NCBI GenBank assembly: GCA_949358305.1
Contig: OX442318.1
Coordinates: forward strand, 2,902,501-2,962,500
Length of the DNA: 60,000 bases
Reading direction: 5' to 3'
Source: Strigamia acuminata
Taxonomy: Eukaryota > Arthropoda > Chilopoda > Geophilomorpha > Linotaeniidae
The notes beneath the pieces were generated by a model that had not been told where the DNA came from, did no database searches, and saw only the letters and a program-made list of their open reading frames with translations. The position numbers were made by a program, and so were the translations under genes. How positions within the stretch are numbered: the stretch's first letter is position 1; each line of letters starts with the position of its first letter. Shown piece after piece: positions 1 to 9,474 of this stretch.

Positions 1-1846
1 TAACACACTCCCAAACACTGCAACCTTTTTCGAAAATTTCAACTTTTTCCGAAATCACAACCCGACTTCAAACACCCATAAAAAGAGAACCATACACAGG
101 AAACTTCCCAAACCTTTTTTGGCACTTCCTTGACTCACCCCTAAGACACTCACCAAGTTTCAGCACCTCGCACCTTCTGATACTTGAGTAACATACTCCC
201 AAACACTGCAACGTTTTTCGAAATCGCAATCCGACTTCAAACACCCATAAAAAGAGAACCATACACAGGAAATTTCCCAAACTTTTTTTAGCACTTCCTT
301 GACTCACCCCTAAGACACTCACCAAGTTTCAGCACCTCGCACTTTCTGATACTTGAGTAACACACTCCCAAACACTGCAACCTTTTTCGAAAATTTCAAC
401 TTTTTCCGAAATCGCAACCCGACTTCAAACACCCATAAAAAGAGAACCATACACAGGAAACTTCCCAAACTTTTTTTGGCACTTCCTTGACTCACCCCTA
501 AGACACTCACCAAGTTTCAGCACCTCGCACCTTCTGATACTTGAGTAACACACTCCCAAACACTGCAGCCTTTTTCGAAAATTTCAACTTTTTCCGAAAT
601 CGCAACCCGACTTCAAACACCCATAAAAAGAAAACCATACACAGGAAACTTCCCAAACTTTTTTTGGCACTTCCTTGACTCACCCCTAAGACACTCACCA
701 AGTTTCAGCACCTCGCACCTTCTGATACTTGAGTAACACACTCCCAAACACTGCAGCCTTTTTCGAAAATTTCAACTTTTTCCGAAATCGCAACCCGACT
801 TCAAACACCCATAAAAAGAGAACCATACACAGGAAACTTCCCAAACTTTTTTTGGCACTTCCTTCACTCACCCCTAAGACACTCACCAAGTTTCAGCACC
901 TCGCACCTTCTGATACTTGAGTAACACACTCCCAAACACTGCAACGTTTTTCGAAATCGCAATCCGACTTCAAACACCCATAAAAGGAGAACCATACACA
1001 GGAAACTTTCCAAACTTTTTTGGCACTTCCTTGACTCACCCCTAAGACACTCACCAAGTTTCAGCACCTCGCACCTTCTGATACTTGAGTAACACACTCC
1101 CAAACACTGCAACGTTTTTCGAAATCGCAATCCAACTTCAAACACCCATAAAAAGAGAACCATACACAGGACACTTCCCAAACCTTTTTTGGCACTTCCT
1201 TGACTCACCCCTAAGACACTCACCAAGTTTCAGCACCTCGCACCTTTTGATACTTGAGTAACACACTCCCAAACACTGCAACTTTTTCCGAAATCGCAAC
1301 CCGACTTCAAACACCCATAAAAAGAGAACCATACACAGGAAACTTCCCAAACTTTTTTTGGCACTTCCTTGACTCACCCCTAAGACACTCACCAAGTTTC
1401 AGCACCTCGCACCTTCAGATACTTGAGTAACACACTCCCAAACACAGCAACGTTTTTCGAAATCGCAATCCGACTTCAAACACCCATAAAAAGAGAACCA
1501 TACACAGGAAACTTCCCAAACATTTTTTGGCACTTCCTTGACTTACCTCTAAGACACTCACCAAGTTTCAGCACCTCGCACCTTCTGATACTTGAGTAAC
1601 ACACTCCCAAACACTGCAACCTTTTTCGAAATCGCAACCCGACTTCAAACAACCATAAAAAGAGAACCATACACAGGAAATTTCCCAAACTTTTTTTAGC
1701 ACTTCCTTGACTCACCCCTAAGACACTCACCAAGTTTCAGCACCTCGCACCTTCTGATACTTGAGTAATACACTCCCAAACACTGCAACGTTTTTCGAAA
1801 TCGCAATCCGACTTCAAACACCCATAAAAGGAGAACCATACACAGG
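1..1846. repeat. Satellite block 1 (169/188-bp monomers)
   Basis: Head-to-tail tandem array. Two monomer lengths alternate. The long form (188 bp) has a pyrimidine-rich segment reading CTTTTTCGAAAATTTCAAC followed by a second, similar CTTTTTCCGAAA. The short form (169 bp) lacks one of these 19-bp near-duplicates. Highly conserved parts include GACTCACCCCTAAGACACTC and CCATAAAAAGAGAACCATAC. The array is broken at 1847 by an LTR element and resumes at 6975. Diagnostic variants here, such as TCCAACTTCA near 1131, ACAACCATAA near 1650 and CTTCAGATAC near 1413, recur in the same order at 58131-59976. Confidence 0.97.
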
Positions 1847-2038
1847 TGTGAGACAATGAATGGGGCGATGCGTTTGGTTTGACGGCATTCGATTGAATGC
1901 TTCACAATCTTTATTTTTAACAATAGAACGGAAGTGGGCCAAAAGGGGTTTCCCGAGTGGGCCACGGGTAAAGGGTCAAGTGGTCAAGTGCGCAGGCGAT
2001 GGTGGCGCCGAGGTGCGGTGGGGGCCGGCAGAGTCACA
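1847..2038 (-). repeat. 3-prime LTR of Gypsy A
   Basis: 192 bp, matching the LTR at 6783-6974 except for two substitutions. The last codons and stop of pol overlap its first bases on the sense strand (stop at 2034-2036). The 24-base start of an equivalent LTR, with the same satellite flank, is at 59977-60000. Confidence 0.95.
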
Positions 2039-4358
2039 CGCCCCCTCCCACAGAAGTGCAATCGTCCCTTGATTGCTGGCGAGGGGCGTCGGGCTTCAGC
2101 TGCGACGCGTGTGCTTTCCAGGTCCGATGACCGTCGTCAATGGTGAACGTGTTATCGCCAAGGCGTTCAGATATTACGTGGGGTCCCGAATATAGTGCGT
2201 CAAACTTGGACGTCCTGGCACCTTTCGTGTACCAAACTGACTGTCCGACCACAAACTCTGAGGGGAGACGATTTTCGTCGTGCCTCCGCTTCTGTGCGAC
2301 CTGCGCCGATCGTAAATTTGCGGTCGCGTCGAGTCGTTTCGAAAAGAGTTCGCGTAGGGAATCGTCCATGTCGTCGTCGAACACGTCAAAAACATCCGCC
2401 TTGTTTCCAGGTGAGTACGCGTGCAGTAATTCGAATGGAGAATAGCGAGTGGAACTCTGCTTGTTTGTGTTGAGTCCCCATACGACTTTCTCCAATGCTG
2501 GGAGCCATTTACGCACGTCGTTACTCGATTTCCGGATTCCCTGGACGATAGATTGGATCGTCCGTTCCGCAAGGCCATTTGCCTGATGGAAATACGGGGG
2601 TGTGGTTTCCAACACAATGCCATTGTCCGAGCAGAACCCCGCCATTTCCGCAGACTGGAAACTGGAAAAGGAGTCTGAAATGATTTTCTTCACTGGGCCG
2701 AATCTTCCGAATACGTTCTTACGCAGAGCGTCTATTGTTGCGGTTGCACTAGTGCTGCGAACTGGAACTGCGACGATGAACCGCGAATGTAAGTCGATAG
2801 CTACGAGGATATGTGTAAACTTCGCGTGAGGAGCGTATGGGCCCGCGTGGTCAATTGCAATAACCTCGAATGGGCGAGAAGGGACTTCACGAGGTTTCAA
2901 TAGTCCGGGGGCCTTCCGAGTGCATCGGTTGTGCGCTAAACATTGCGAGCAAGACCGAACCACCTCGGCGACCTGTCGGGACATGTGTGGCCACCAATGG
3001 TTCCTGTTCAGCCGTGAGTAGGTTTTGGCGGCGTCGCAGTGCGCACCCTCACTATGGGCCGCAACGATGAGTTCCGAGGTTAGCGTCGCGGGAACGACGA
3101 TTTTCCAAACCTCCTTCGCGCCAAGAATCTCCCGTCTGCGTAAAATCCCATCAGTCAGCGCAAACTGCAAGGCGTCACCGGCAAACGACACACACTCCGG
3201 GTCAGCCCTCTGGGCCGCCGACAGTCGGTGATCGCGGCCCTTAATTATCGCTAACGCGATTTTCCGTTCGATAGTTGGAGAGGTGGAGGCTGGAGAGTTG
3301 GAGGCTGCGGAGATTCGAGAGAGAGCGTCGGGAACGATGTTATCCGTGCCTTTGCGGTGCTTGATAGTGAATGTAAATTCTTGCAGATCGAGAATCCACC
3401 GAGCATATTTACGGTTTATTTCACGCTTTGCCGTCAGATGCGCAACCGCCCAATTGTCCGTGACGATCGTGAAAGGAATAGGGGCGAGGTAGAACCGAAA
3501 TTTCTCGGTCACGGCCCAATGGACGGCGAGACATTCGAGTTCGTTGGAATGTGCCGTTGCGTACGAGGTAGGGATGGAACGACTGGCGAATGCGATGGTT
3601 ACCAGTTTCCCGTCCTGTCGTTGCTGAAGGCATGCGCCGAGGCCATCGTACGATGCGTCCACACTGACGATAGTTTCACTGTCGTGACGAAAATGGGCGA
3701 GTTTAATACAATTCTGCAATTCCGTCTTCATGTCGTTGATCGCTTTCCAATGGGCATCCGTTAATTGAAAAACAGCATTCTTCCGTGTCAAGAGAGTCAG
3801 TATCTTGACCTTGGCTGCGAAATTCTGGACGAAACGCCGGTAATAGCTGGCAAACCCCAGAAATGCGCGAATGTGTTTCACCGTCTTGAATACCGTGAAA
3901 CGATTGATCGATTCGAGCCTGGCTGGGTCAGTGCGTCTGCCAGATGCCGAAATAAGGTAACCGAGGAAACGAATTTCGTCCGTAAGCAGCTGACATTTGC
4001 TGAGATGAATTTTGAGGCCATTCGCAATGATTTGCTGCAAAAATTTCCCGAAATTGGCGATCAACACGTCCGTCACCGCGTGTGACTGGCCCACATCGTC
4101 GATGTATGGCTCCGTAGATTCAATTATTTCGCACAGCTTGTCCATCACGTCTTGCATTATAAACGGTGAGTTTGCCAAACCCATTGGCATCCGCAATAGC
4201 TCCTGCAGACCCTCCGGTGTCCAAAACGCGATGATCGACTGGCAATCTTTGGCAATTCGAATGTTGTAGAAGGCTTGGGCCACATCGGACACGTTAAATA
4301 GAGTGGGCGAGTTTTGCGTGAGTTTCTCAATCACTTCGTCGATTGTTGGCATCCGATA
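2034..4358 (-). CDS. Gypsy A Pol (reverse transcriptase, RNase H, integrase)
   Basis: This is the same reading frame as the Gag ORF, resuming after TAG. Numbering from the Met at 4352: RT fingers and palm with the active site YIDD at 83-86 (YIDD rather than the more usual YLDD or YVDD); RNase H with VDASYDG at 231; integrase zinc-binding H433, H438, C468, C471; catalytic D501, D560 and E596 with D-35-E spacing. Downstream is the usual Gypsy integrase C-terminal fold (VGQSVWYTKG). RT copies element RNA, and integrase inserts the DNA. Because the TAG separates the LNKKL motif from the palm, a ribosome starting at Gag would need to read through, or the copy is dead. No other break is visible, and the ORF ends inside the 3-prime LTR. 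Confidence 0.93.
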   Translation of the reverse strand, partial: YRMPTIDEVIEKLTQNSPTLFNVSDVAQAFYNIRIAKDCQSIIAFWTPEGLQELLRMPMGLANSPFIMQDVMDKLCEIIESTEPYIDDVGQSHAVTDVLIANFGKFLQQIIANGLKIHLSKCQLLTDEIRFLGYLISASGRRTDPARLESINRFTVFKTVKHIRAFLGFASYYRRFVQNFAAKVKILTLLTRKNAVFQLTDAHWKAINDMKTELQNCIKLAHFRHDSETIVSVDASYDGLGACLQQRQDGKLVTIAFASRSIPTSYATAHSNELECLAVHWAVTEKFRFYLAPIPFTIVTDNWAVAHLTAKREINRKYARWILDLQEFTFTIKHRKGTDNIVPDALSRISAASNSPASTSPTIERKIALAIIKGRDHRLSAAQRADPECVSFAGDALQFALTDGILRRREILGAKEVWKIVVPATLTSELIVAAHSEGAHCDAAKTYSRLNRNHWWPHMSRQVAEVVRSCSQCLAHNRCTRKAPGLLKPREVPSRPFEVIAIDHAGPYAPHAKFTHILVAIDLHSRFIVAVPVRSTSATATIDALRKNVFGRFGPVKKIISDSFSSFQSAEMAGFCSDNGIVLETTPPYFHQANGLAERTIQSIVQGIRKSSNDVRKWLPALEKVVWGLNTNKQSSTRYSPFELLHAYSPGNKADVFDVFDDDMDDSLRELFSKRLDATANLRSAQVAQKRRHDENRLPSEFVVGQSVWYTKGARTSKFDALYSGPHVISERLGDNTFTIDDGHRTWKAHASQLKPDAPRQQSRDDCTSVGGGV
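2039..2052 (-). other. Polypurine tract of Gypsy A
   Basis: On the sense strand the bases before the 3-prime LTR read TGTGGGAGGGGGCG, a purine-rich plus-strand priming site in the expected place. The tract is also translated as the last residues of Pol (SVGGGV), so coding and priming functions overlap. Confidence 0.75.
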
Positions 4359-6458
4359 CTATCTTAAGTTTAGTTTTTTGTTTAACGGGCGGAGGTCCAA
4401 CACTGCACGACGAGGTGTGGTTACATTAGCTGGATTGTTCACAACGAATAGGCGAAAGTTATTTTGTGATTTTGATGGGCGACAAATTCCTAATTGTTGC
4501 CATTTCAAAACTAGATCGCGGACGAATGCCTCGTCCGAGGCGTTAAAACGAACCGGTTTTTCACGTATGGGCAGCGAATCCGACAAAGGAATGTCGCACT
4601 CAACATCGGGGCACAATCCGAGCGGTGCGCTGTGCGTAAATGCGGCATAATTGTCGATGCATAATTCGCGTAGCGTGGCGCGTTGCTCCGGCGTGACACT
4701 TGCGTGTGTGGCTGCGATGACCGTGTCGAGATCGGAAATAAACTTGCTGTCTTCGGCCCCCGGACGGTCCAAGACATTAGTAGCGCGGACCTCGAACAGC
4801 ATGTCCTTGCGCGATGACTCGTTATTGCTGAGTTCTGACCAGCGCCGCTCGTGTTTCGCGGTCGCCGTCGGCGTAAAATAATCGTTCTGTTTTGATGCAC
4901 TTCCGCAACTACGAATGGAATTAATGACACGTGAGTAATGTTCGGTTTTCTTTATTGTTAACCTGCCGCCCTGTTCGCTACACCATGACATCTGGGACTC
5001 GTCGCGAAACGGAGTTCCCAGTAACAATTCATAAGGGGGATCGTCCACCACAGCAACATCATTTACACGAAATTGTTCGTTTCCCAAAAATACATTTAAA
5101 TCCGTGTATCCGATCGGTGTTGCAGCGCCTTGAAACCCCTCAAGCGTTGCGTTATCGATATTTGGGCGAATCTGCGACCGGTCACTCAAACAGTCCGTGC
5201 GGACAATTGATACATTAGCGCCGGGATCAAATAATGTCTCCACTGGGCGTTGGGCCTCGTCCATGAAGACGTCGACGATCGAAAGTCCCGTCGTGGGATA
5301 TTTAGATTGGAATACGCAGAACGTCTTGCGCGGGGTTGATGGATTCGCTTGCTGCGTCGATGCGTGGGCAAACGGTCTTGCCTTGTCCGCGGGGCGTTTG
5401 TCGAGAAGCGGGCAATCGTAAGTCGTGTGGCCAATTTTCTGACAGCGAAAACACTTGGTTTTAGTCAGATCGGCACCGGGGCGGAAATTTTCATCCTTCC
5501 TGCGTGGTGTAAACGTGCGCGGCTGTGCTGTCGTTCCTCCGGTGTTACGTGGTGTGAATTTGGCCGGGAATGATGAAGCGACGGGCGTTGTCGGTTTGGC
5601 GTCGGGTGTGGACACGTCCAGATCGCGCAATTCATCCATGACCTCTTCAAGTGACATTTTGGAGAACTGTTGGGCTGCATACCTCGCCGTTTTATCCGTC
5701 ATTCCTGCGATCATCATCTTCACCATTTCGGGAGTGGTGATAGGAAACGAGCGCTTAGTTGTGTGTATCAGCGCGAATTTCGCGCCCGCATATTCTGCCA
5801 GGGACTCGCCGGGTGCTTGTACGCGTGCGGCCATTCGTGCATTCCAATCCGTCCAACTTTCATTATTGCCCATGTAGCGGCGAATTGATGCCGTCCACAG
5901 GGGCCACGTGGAAACTTCTTCGCTGTGCACACGAAGCCAGTCGAGGGCATGGCCTCTGAGTAGTCCATTGGCGTGTACGAGTTTGGTCTGTTCCGACCAG
6001 TTGCCAAGATTGGACGCGGTGTCGACACGGCGAATGAATTCATTTACGTCGTCCGTTCGTTTTCCGAAGAACGGCGTCATGTATTTTGCCGTGTCCACCT
6101 CGTGTCGGATGCGCGGCGATGCGGACGGACTCAAAACGTGGGCGGACAGCAACGATAAAATTGTGGCCATGTCGGTGAGCGATGGAACGGCGACGGCGGG
6201 TGGTGGCTGGGCAGCGGCTGCGGCAGCGGCTGCGGTGGCGGCCGCGGCTGCGGCGGCCGCATCGTCGGATATATTACGTTGCAGCAACGCGGCGACCAAC
6301 ACGTCCTTGCTTGCACCTTTGGGAGCCGGAATCCCTCTGCGGACACATTCGGCACGTAATTCCTTCGCGACAAAACGGTTCAGGAGCGGTTCGTTGGTCG
6401 AGCGGAGCAGCGTCGCTGCGTCGGCGTTGTTCAGGAAATCGGCGTTAGTGGCGGCCAT
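4359..6458 (-). CDS. Gypsy A Gag-protease (to start of reverse transcriptase)
   Basis: 699 residues. The N-terminus (about 26-62) has the pattern of a SAP-type motif (ELRAECVRRGIP then KDVLVAAL), followed by an alanine run (67-83) and a proline stretch. Residues 125-290 look like the Gypsy Gag capsid domain (LRGHALDWL). A CCHC zinc knuckle, CX2CX4HX4C, lies at 336-349, and the aspartic protease signature DPGAN at 411. The frame runs on into reverse transcriptase (RRAVLDLRPLNKKL) and stops at a TAG (4359-4361); pol continues in the same frame two codons later. Gag packages element RNA and the protease processes the polyprotein. GC content is visibly higher than in the neighbouring satellite. 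The start is the first Met of the open frame, in a region with a plausible 324-base leader after the LTR. Confidence 0.93.
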   Translation of the reverse strand: MAATNADFLNNADAATLLRSTNEPLLNRFVAKELRAECVRRGIPAPKGASKDVLVAALLQRNISDDAAAAAAAATAAAAAAAAQPPPAVAVPSLTDMATILSLLSAHVLSPSASPRIRHEVDTAKYMTPFFGKRTDDVNEFIRRVDTASNLGNWSEQTKLVHANGLLRGHALDWLRVHSEEVSTWPLWTASIRRYMGNNESWTDWNARMAARVQAPGESLAEYAGAKFALIHTTKRSFPITTPEMVKMMIAGMTDKTARYAAQQFSKMSLEEVMDELRDLDVSTPDAKPTTPVASSFPAKFTPRNTGGTTAQPRTFTPRRKDENFRPGADLTKTKCFRCQKIGHTTYDCPLLDKRPADKARPFAHASTQQANPSTPRKTFCVFQSKYPTTGLSIVDVFMDEAQRPVETLFDPGANVSIVRTDCLSDRSQIRPNIDNATLEGFQGAATPIGYTDLNVFLGNEQFRVNDVAVVDDPPYELLLGTPFRDESQMSWCSEQGGRLTIKKTEHYSRVINSIRSCGSASKQNDYFTPTATAKHERRWSELSNNESSRKDMLFEVRATNVLDRPGAEDSKFISDLDTVIAATHASVTPEQRATLRELCIDNYAAFTHSAPLGLCPDVECDIPLSDSLPIREKPVRFNASDEAFVRDLVLKWQQLGICRPSKSQNNFRLFVVNNPANVTTPRRAVLDLRPLNKKLNLR

Positions 6459-6764
6459 TTATTCAAGTGGTAGTCGTGTTTTCGTTTTTATTTTTATTCT
6501 TCTTACGAGCGTGGGTTCCCTCAGCCGGGGGAGCGATGGTGCGTGGGCGATTGAGCGAGAGCGAGCGGTCGTCTATGGTGAGGTCCGTAGAGTCGGTTGC
6601 GCGTTGGTTGGCCTTGTTCGGGCGGTGGCGGGCGATGATTGAACAGTGATCGGGCGGTGATCGTTTAAATATGTGCGAAATCTCTTCAAACGTGATGCGT
6701 ACGTTATGCGGAGACGTTGTACGTACGTTGCGGGGAGCGAGAGCGGGCGATTTCCCTCAGGTAC

Positions 6765-6782
6765 GTTGAGTTGACTGCGCCA
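6765..6782 (-). other. Candidate primer-binding site of Gypsy A
   Basis: Directly abutting the 5-prime LTR, the sense strand reads TGGCGCAGTCAACTC. The leading TGG is the expected complement of a tRNA CCA end. The same TGGCGCAGTC abuts the LTR of the Gag-only element at 12150. I did not identify the primer tRNA. Confidence 0.75.
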
Positions 6783-6974
6783 TGTGAGACAATGAATGGG
6801 GCGATGCGTTTGGTTTGACGGCATTCGATTGAATGCTTCACAATCTTTATTTTTAACAATAGAACAGAAGTGGGCCAAAAGGGGTTTCCCGAGTGGGCCA
6901 CGGGTAAAGGGTCAAGTGGTCAAGTGCGCAGGCGATGGTGGCGCCGGGGTGCGGTGGGGGCCGGCAGAGTCACA
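6783..6974 (-). repeat. 5-prime LTR of Gypsy A
   Basis: 192 bp. In sense (minus) orientation it begins TGTGACTCTG and ends TGTCTCACA, with the usual TG...CA termini. It carries a polyadenylation-type AATAAA in the minus strand (plus-strand CTTTATTTTTAAC). It is followed on the sense strand by the candidate primer-binding site. I saw no convincing TATA box. Confidence 0.95.
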
Positions 6975-9342
6975 ACAGGAAACTTTCCAAACTTTTTTGG
7001 CACTTCCTTGACTCACCCCTAAGACACTCACCAAGTTTCAGCACCTCGCACCTTCTGATACTTGAGTAACACACTCCCAAACACTGCAACGTTTTTCGAA
7101 ATTGCAATCCGACTTCAAACACCCATAAAAAGAGAACCATACACAGGACACTTCCCAAACTTTTTTTGGCACTTCCTTCACTCACCCCTAAGACACTCAC
7201 CAAGTTTCAGCACCTCGCACCTTCTGATACTTGAGTAACACACTCCCAAACACTACAACGTTTTTCGAAATCGCAATCCGACTTCAAACACCCATAAAAG
7301 GAGAACCATACACAGGAAACTTTCCAAACTTTTTTGGCACTTCCTTGACTCACCCCTAAGACACTCACCAAGTTTCAGCACCTCGCACTTTCTGATACTT
7401 GAGTAACACACTCCCAAACACTGCAACCTTTTTCGAAAATTTCAACTTTTTCCGAAATCACAACCCGACTTCAAACACCCATAAAAAGAGAACCATACAC
7501 AGGAAACTTCCCAAACCTTTTTTGGCACTTCCTTGACTCACCCCTAAGACACTCACCAAGTTTCAGCACCTCGCACCTTCTGATACTTGAGTAACATACT
7601 CCCAAACACTGCAACGTTTTTCGAAATCGCAATCCGACTTCAAACACCCATAAAAAGAGAACCATACACAGGAAATTTCCCAAACTTTTTTTAGCACTTC
7701 CTTGACTCACCCCTAAGACACTCACCAAGTTTCAGCACCTCGCACTTTCTGATACTTGAGTAACACACTCCCAAACACTGCAACCTTTTTCGAAAATTTC
7801 AACTTTTTCCGAAATCGCAACCCGACTTTAAACACCCATAAAAAGAGAACCATACACAGGAAACTTCCCAAACTTTTTTTGGCACTTCCATGACTCACCC
7901 CTAAGACACTCACCAAGTTTCAGCACCTCGCACTTTCTGATACTTGAGTAACACACTCCCAAACACTGCAACCTTTTTCGAAAATTTCAACTTTTTCCGA
8001 AATCGCAACCTGACTTCAAACACCCATAAAAAGAGAACCATACACAGGAAACTTCCCAAACTTTTTTTGGCACTTCCTTGACTCACCCCTAAGACACTCA
8101 CCAAGTTTCAGCACCTCGCACCTTCTGATACTTGAGTAACACACTCCCAAACACTGCAACGTTTTTCGAAATCGCAATCATGACTTCAAACACCCATAAA
8201 AAGAGAACCATACACAGGACACTTCCCAAACTTTTTTTGGCACTTCCATGACTCACCCCTAAGACACTCACCAAGTTTCAGCACCTCGCACTTTCTGATA
8301 CTTGAGTAACACACTCCCAAACACTGCAACCTTTTTCGAAAATTTCAACTTTTTCCGAAATCACAACCCGACTTCAAACACCCATAAAAAGAGAACCATA
8401 CACAGGAAACTTCCCAAACTTTTTTTGGCACTTCCTTGACTCACCCCTAAGACACTCACCAAGTTTCAGCACCTCGCACCTTCTGATACTTGAGTAACAC
8501 ACTCCCAAACACTGCAACCTTTTTCGAAATCGCAACCCGACTTCAAACACCCATAAAAAGAGAACCATACACAGGAAATTTCCCAAACTTTTTTTAGCAC
8601 TTCCTTGACTTACCTCTAAGACACTCACCAAGTTTCAGCACCTCGCACCTTCTGATACTTGAGTAACACACTCCCAAACACTGCAACCTTTTTCGAAATC
8701 GCAACCCGACTTCAAACACCCATAAAAAGAGAACCATACACAGGAAACTTCCCAAACTTTTTTTGGCACTTCCTTGACTCACCCCTAAGACACTCACCAA
8801 GTTTCAGCACCTCGCACCTTCTGATACTTGAGTAACACACTCCCAAACACTGCAACCTTTTTCGAAATCGCAACCCGACTTCAAACACCCATAAAAAGAG
8901 AACCATACACAGGAAACTTCCCAAACTTTTTTTGGCACTTCCTTGACTCACCCCTAAGACACTCACCAAGTTTCAGCACCTCGCACCTTCTGATACTTGA
9001 GTAACACACTCCCAAACACTGCAACCTTTTTCGAAATCGCAACCCGACTTCAAACACCCATAAAAAGAAAACCATACACAGGAAACTTCCCAAACTTTTT
9101 TTGGCACTTCCTTGACTCACCCCTAAGACACTCACCAAGTTTCAGCACCTCGCACCTTCTGATACTTGAGTAACACACTCCCAAACACTGCAGCCTTTTT
9201 CGAAAATTTCAACTTTTTTCGAAATCGCAACCCGACTTCAAACACCCATAAAAAGAGAACCATACACAGGAAACTTCCCAAACTTTTTTGGCACTTCCTT
9301 GACTCACCCCTAAGACACTCACCAAGTTTCAGCACCTCGCAC
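6975..9342. repeat. Satellite block 2
   Basis: Continuation of the same head-to-tail array as 1-1846, same orientation. The monomer split by Gypsy A is restored in phase if one ACAGG is removed. From 7404 the sequence follows that at 1-400 closely, including the ATCACAACCC variant of the long monomer, then diverges, which indicates higher-order repetition. The block ends where the Gag-only element interrupts the conserved CAGCACCTCGCAC segment. Confidence 0.97.
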
Positions 9343-9474
9343 TGTGAGAATGATAAAGACAACCGATCAAGATGATTGTCTAAACTAGACTGATTTATTC
9401 ATAAAACCTAGAACCAATCATACAAAAGATAGAACAAGTCTCGAAATGACCCCCAGGGGGAGCTATCGCTCACA
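9343..9474 (-). repeat. 3-prime LTR of the Gag-protease element
   Basis: 132 bp, no difference from the 5-prime LTR seen by eye. It contains the last 22 codons and the stop of the Gag-protease ORF (stop at 9408-9410). Confidence 0.95.

Larger units (their letters stand above)
1847..6974 (-). mobile_element. Ty3/Gypsy LTR retrotransposon A, full length (5128 bp)
   Basis: The element has 192-bp LTRs at 1847-2038 and 6783-6974 and a perfect 5-bp target-site duplication, ACAGG (1842-1846 and 6975-6979), inside a satellite monomer. Coding order on the minus strand is Gag, zinc knuckle, protease, reverse transcriptase, RNase H, integrase, which is the Ty3/Gypsy order; no envelope gene follows. The LTRs differ at two visible positions (A/G in AACRGAAG and in GCCRGGGT context), about 1%, so the insertion is young. 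The Gag-Pol reading frame is single and continuous except for one in-frame TAG at 4359-4361. The element's 5-prime end, with the start of another copy, also appears at 59977. Confidence 0.95.

Noticed and set aside
68-325. Repeated minus-strand ORFs of 64-141 codons (MVSVLGVSQGSAKK...) in nearly every satellite monomer
   Set aside because: The monomer lengths are not multiples of three, the ORFs overlap from monomer to monomer and end by phase. No codon-level conservation beyond the DNA repeat. By-products of the satellite.
5908-6642. Plus-strand 244-codon ORF over the gag region of Gypsy A
   Set aside because: Antisense shadow of the GC-rich gag ORF; alanine runs mirror the gag polyalanine; no domain.
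1847-6974. Gypsy A or B as infectious errantivirus-type elements
   Set aside because: No envelope ORF follows integrase in either. Gypsy A pol runs straight into its polypurine tract and LTR. In Gypsy B only about 180 non-coding bases lie between the pol stop and the tract.
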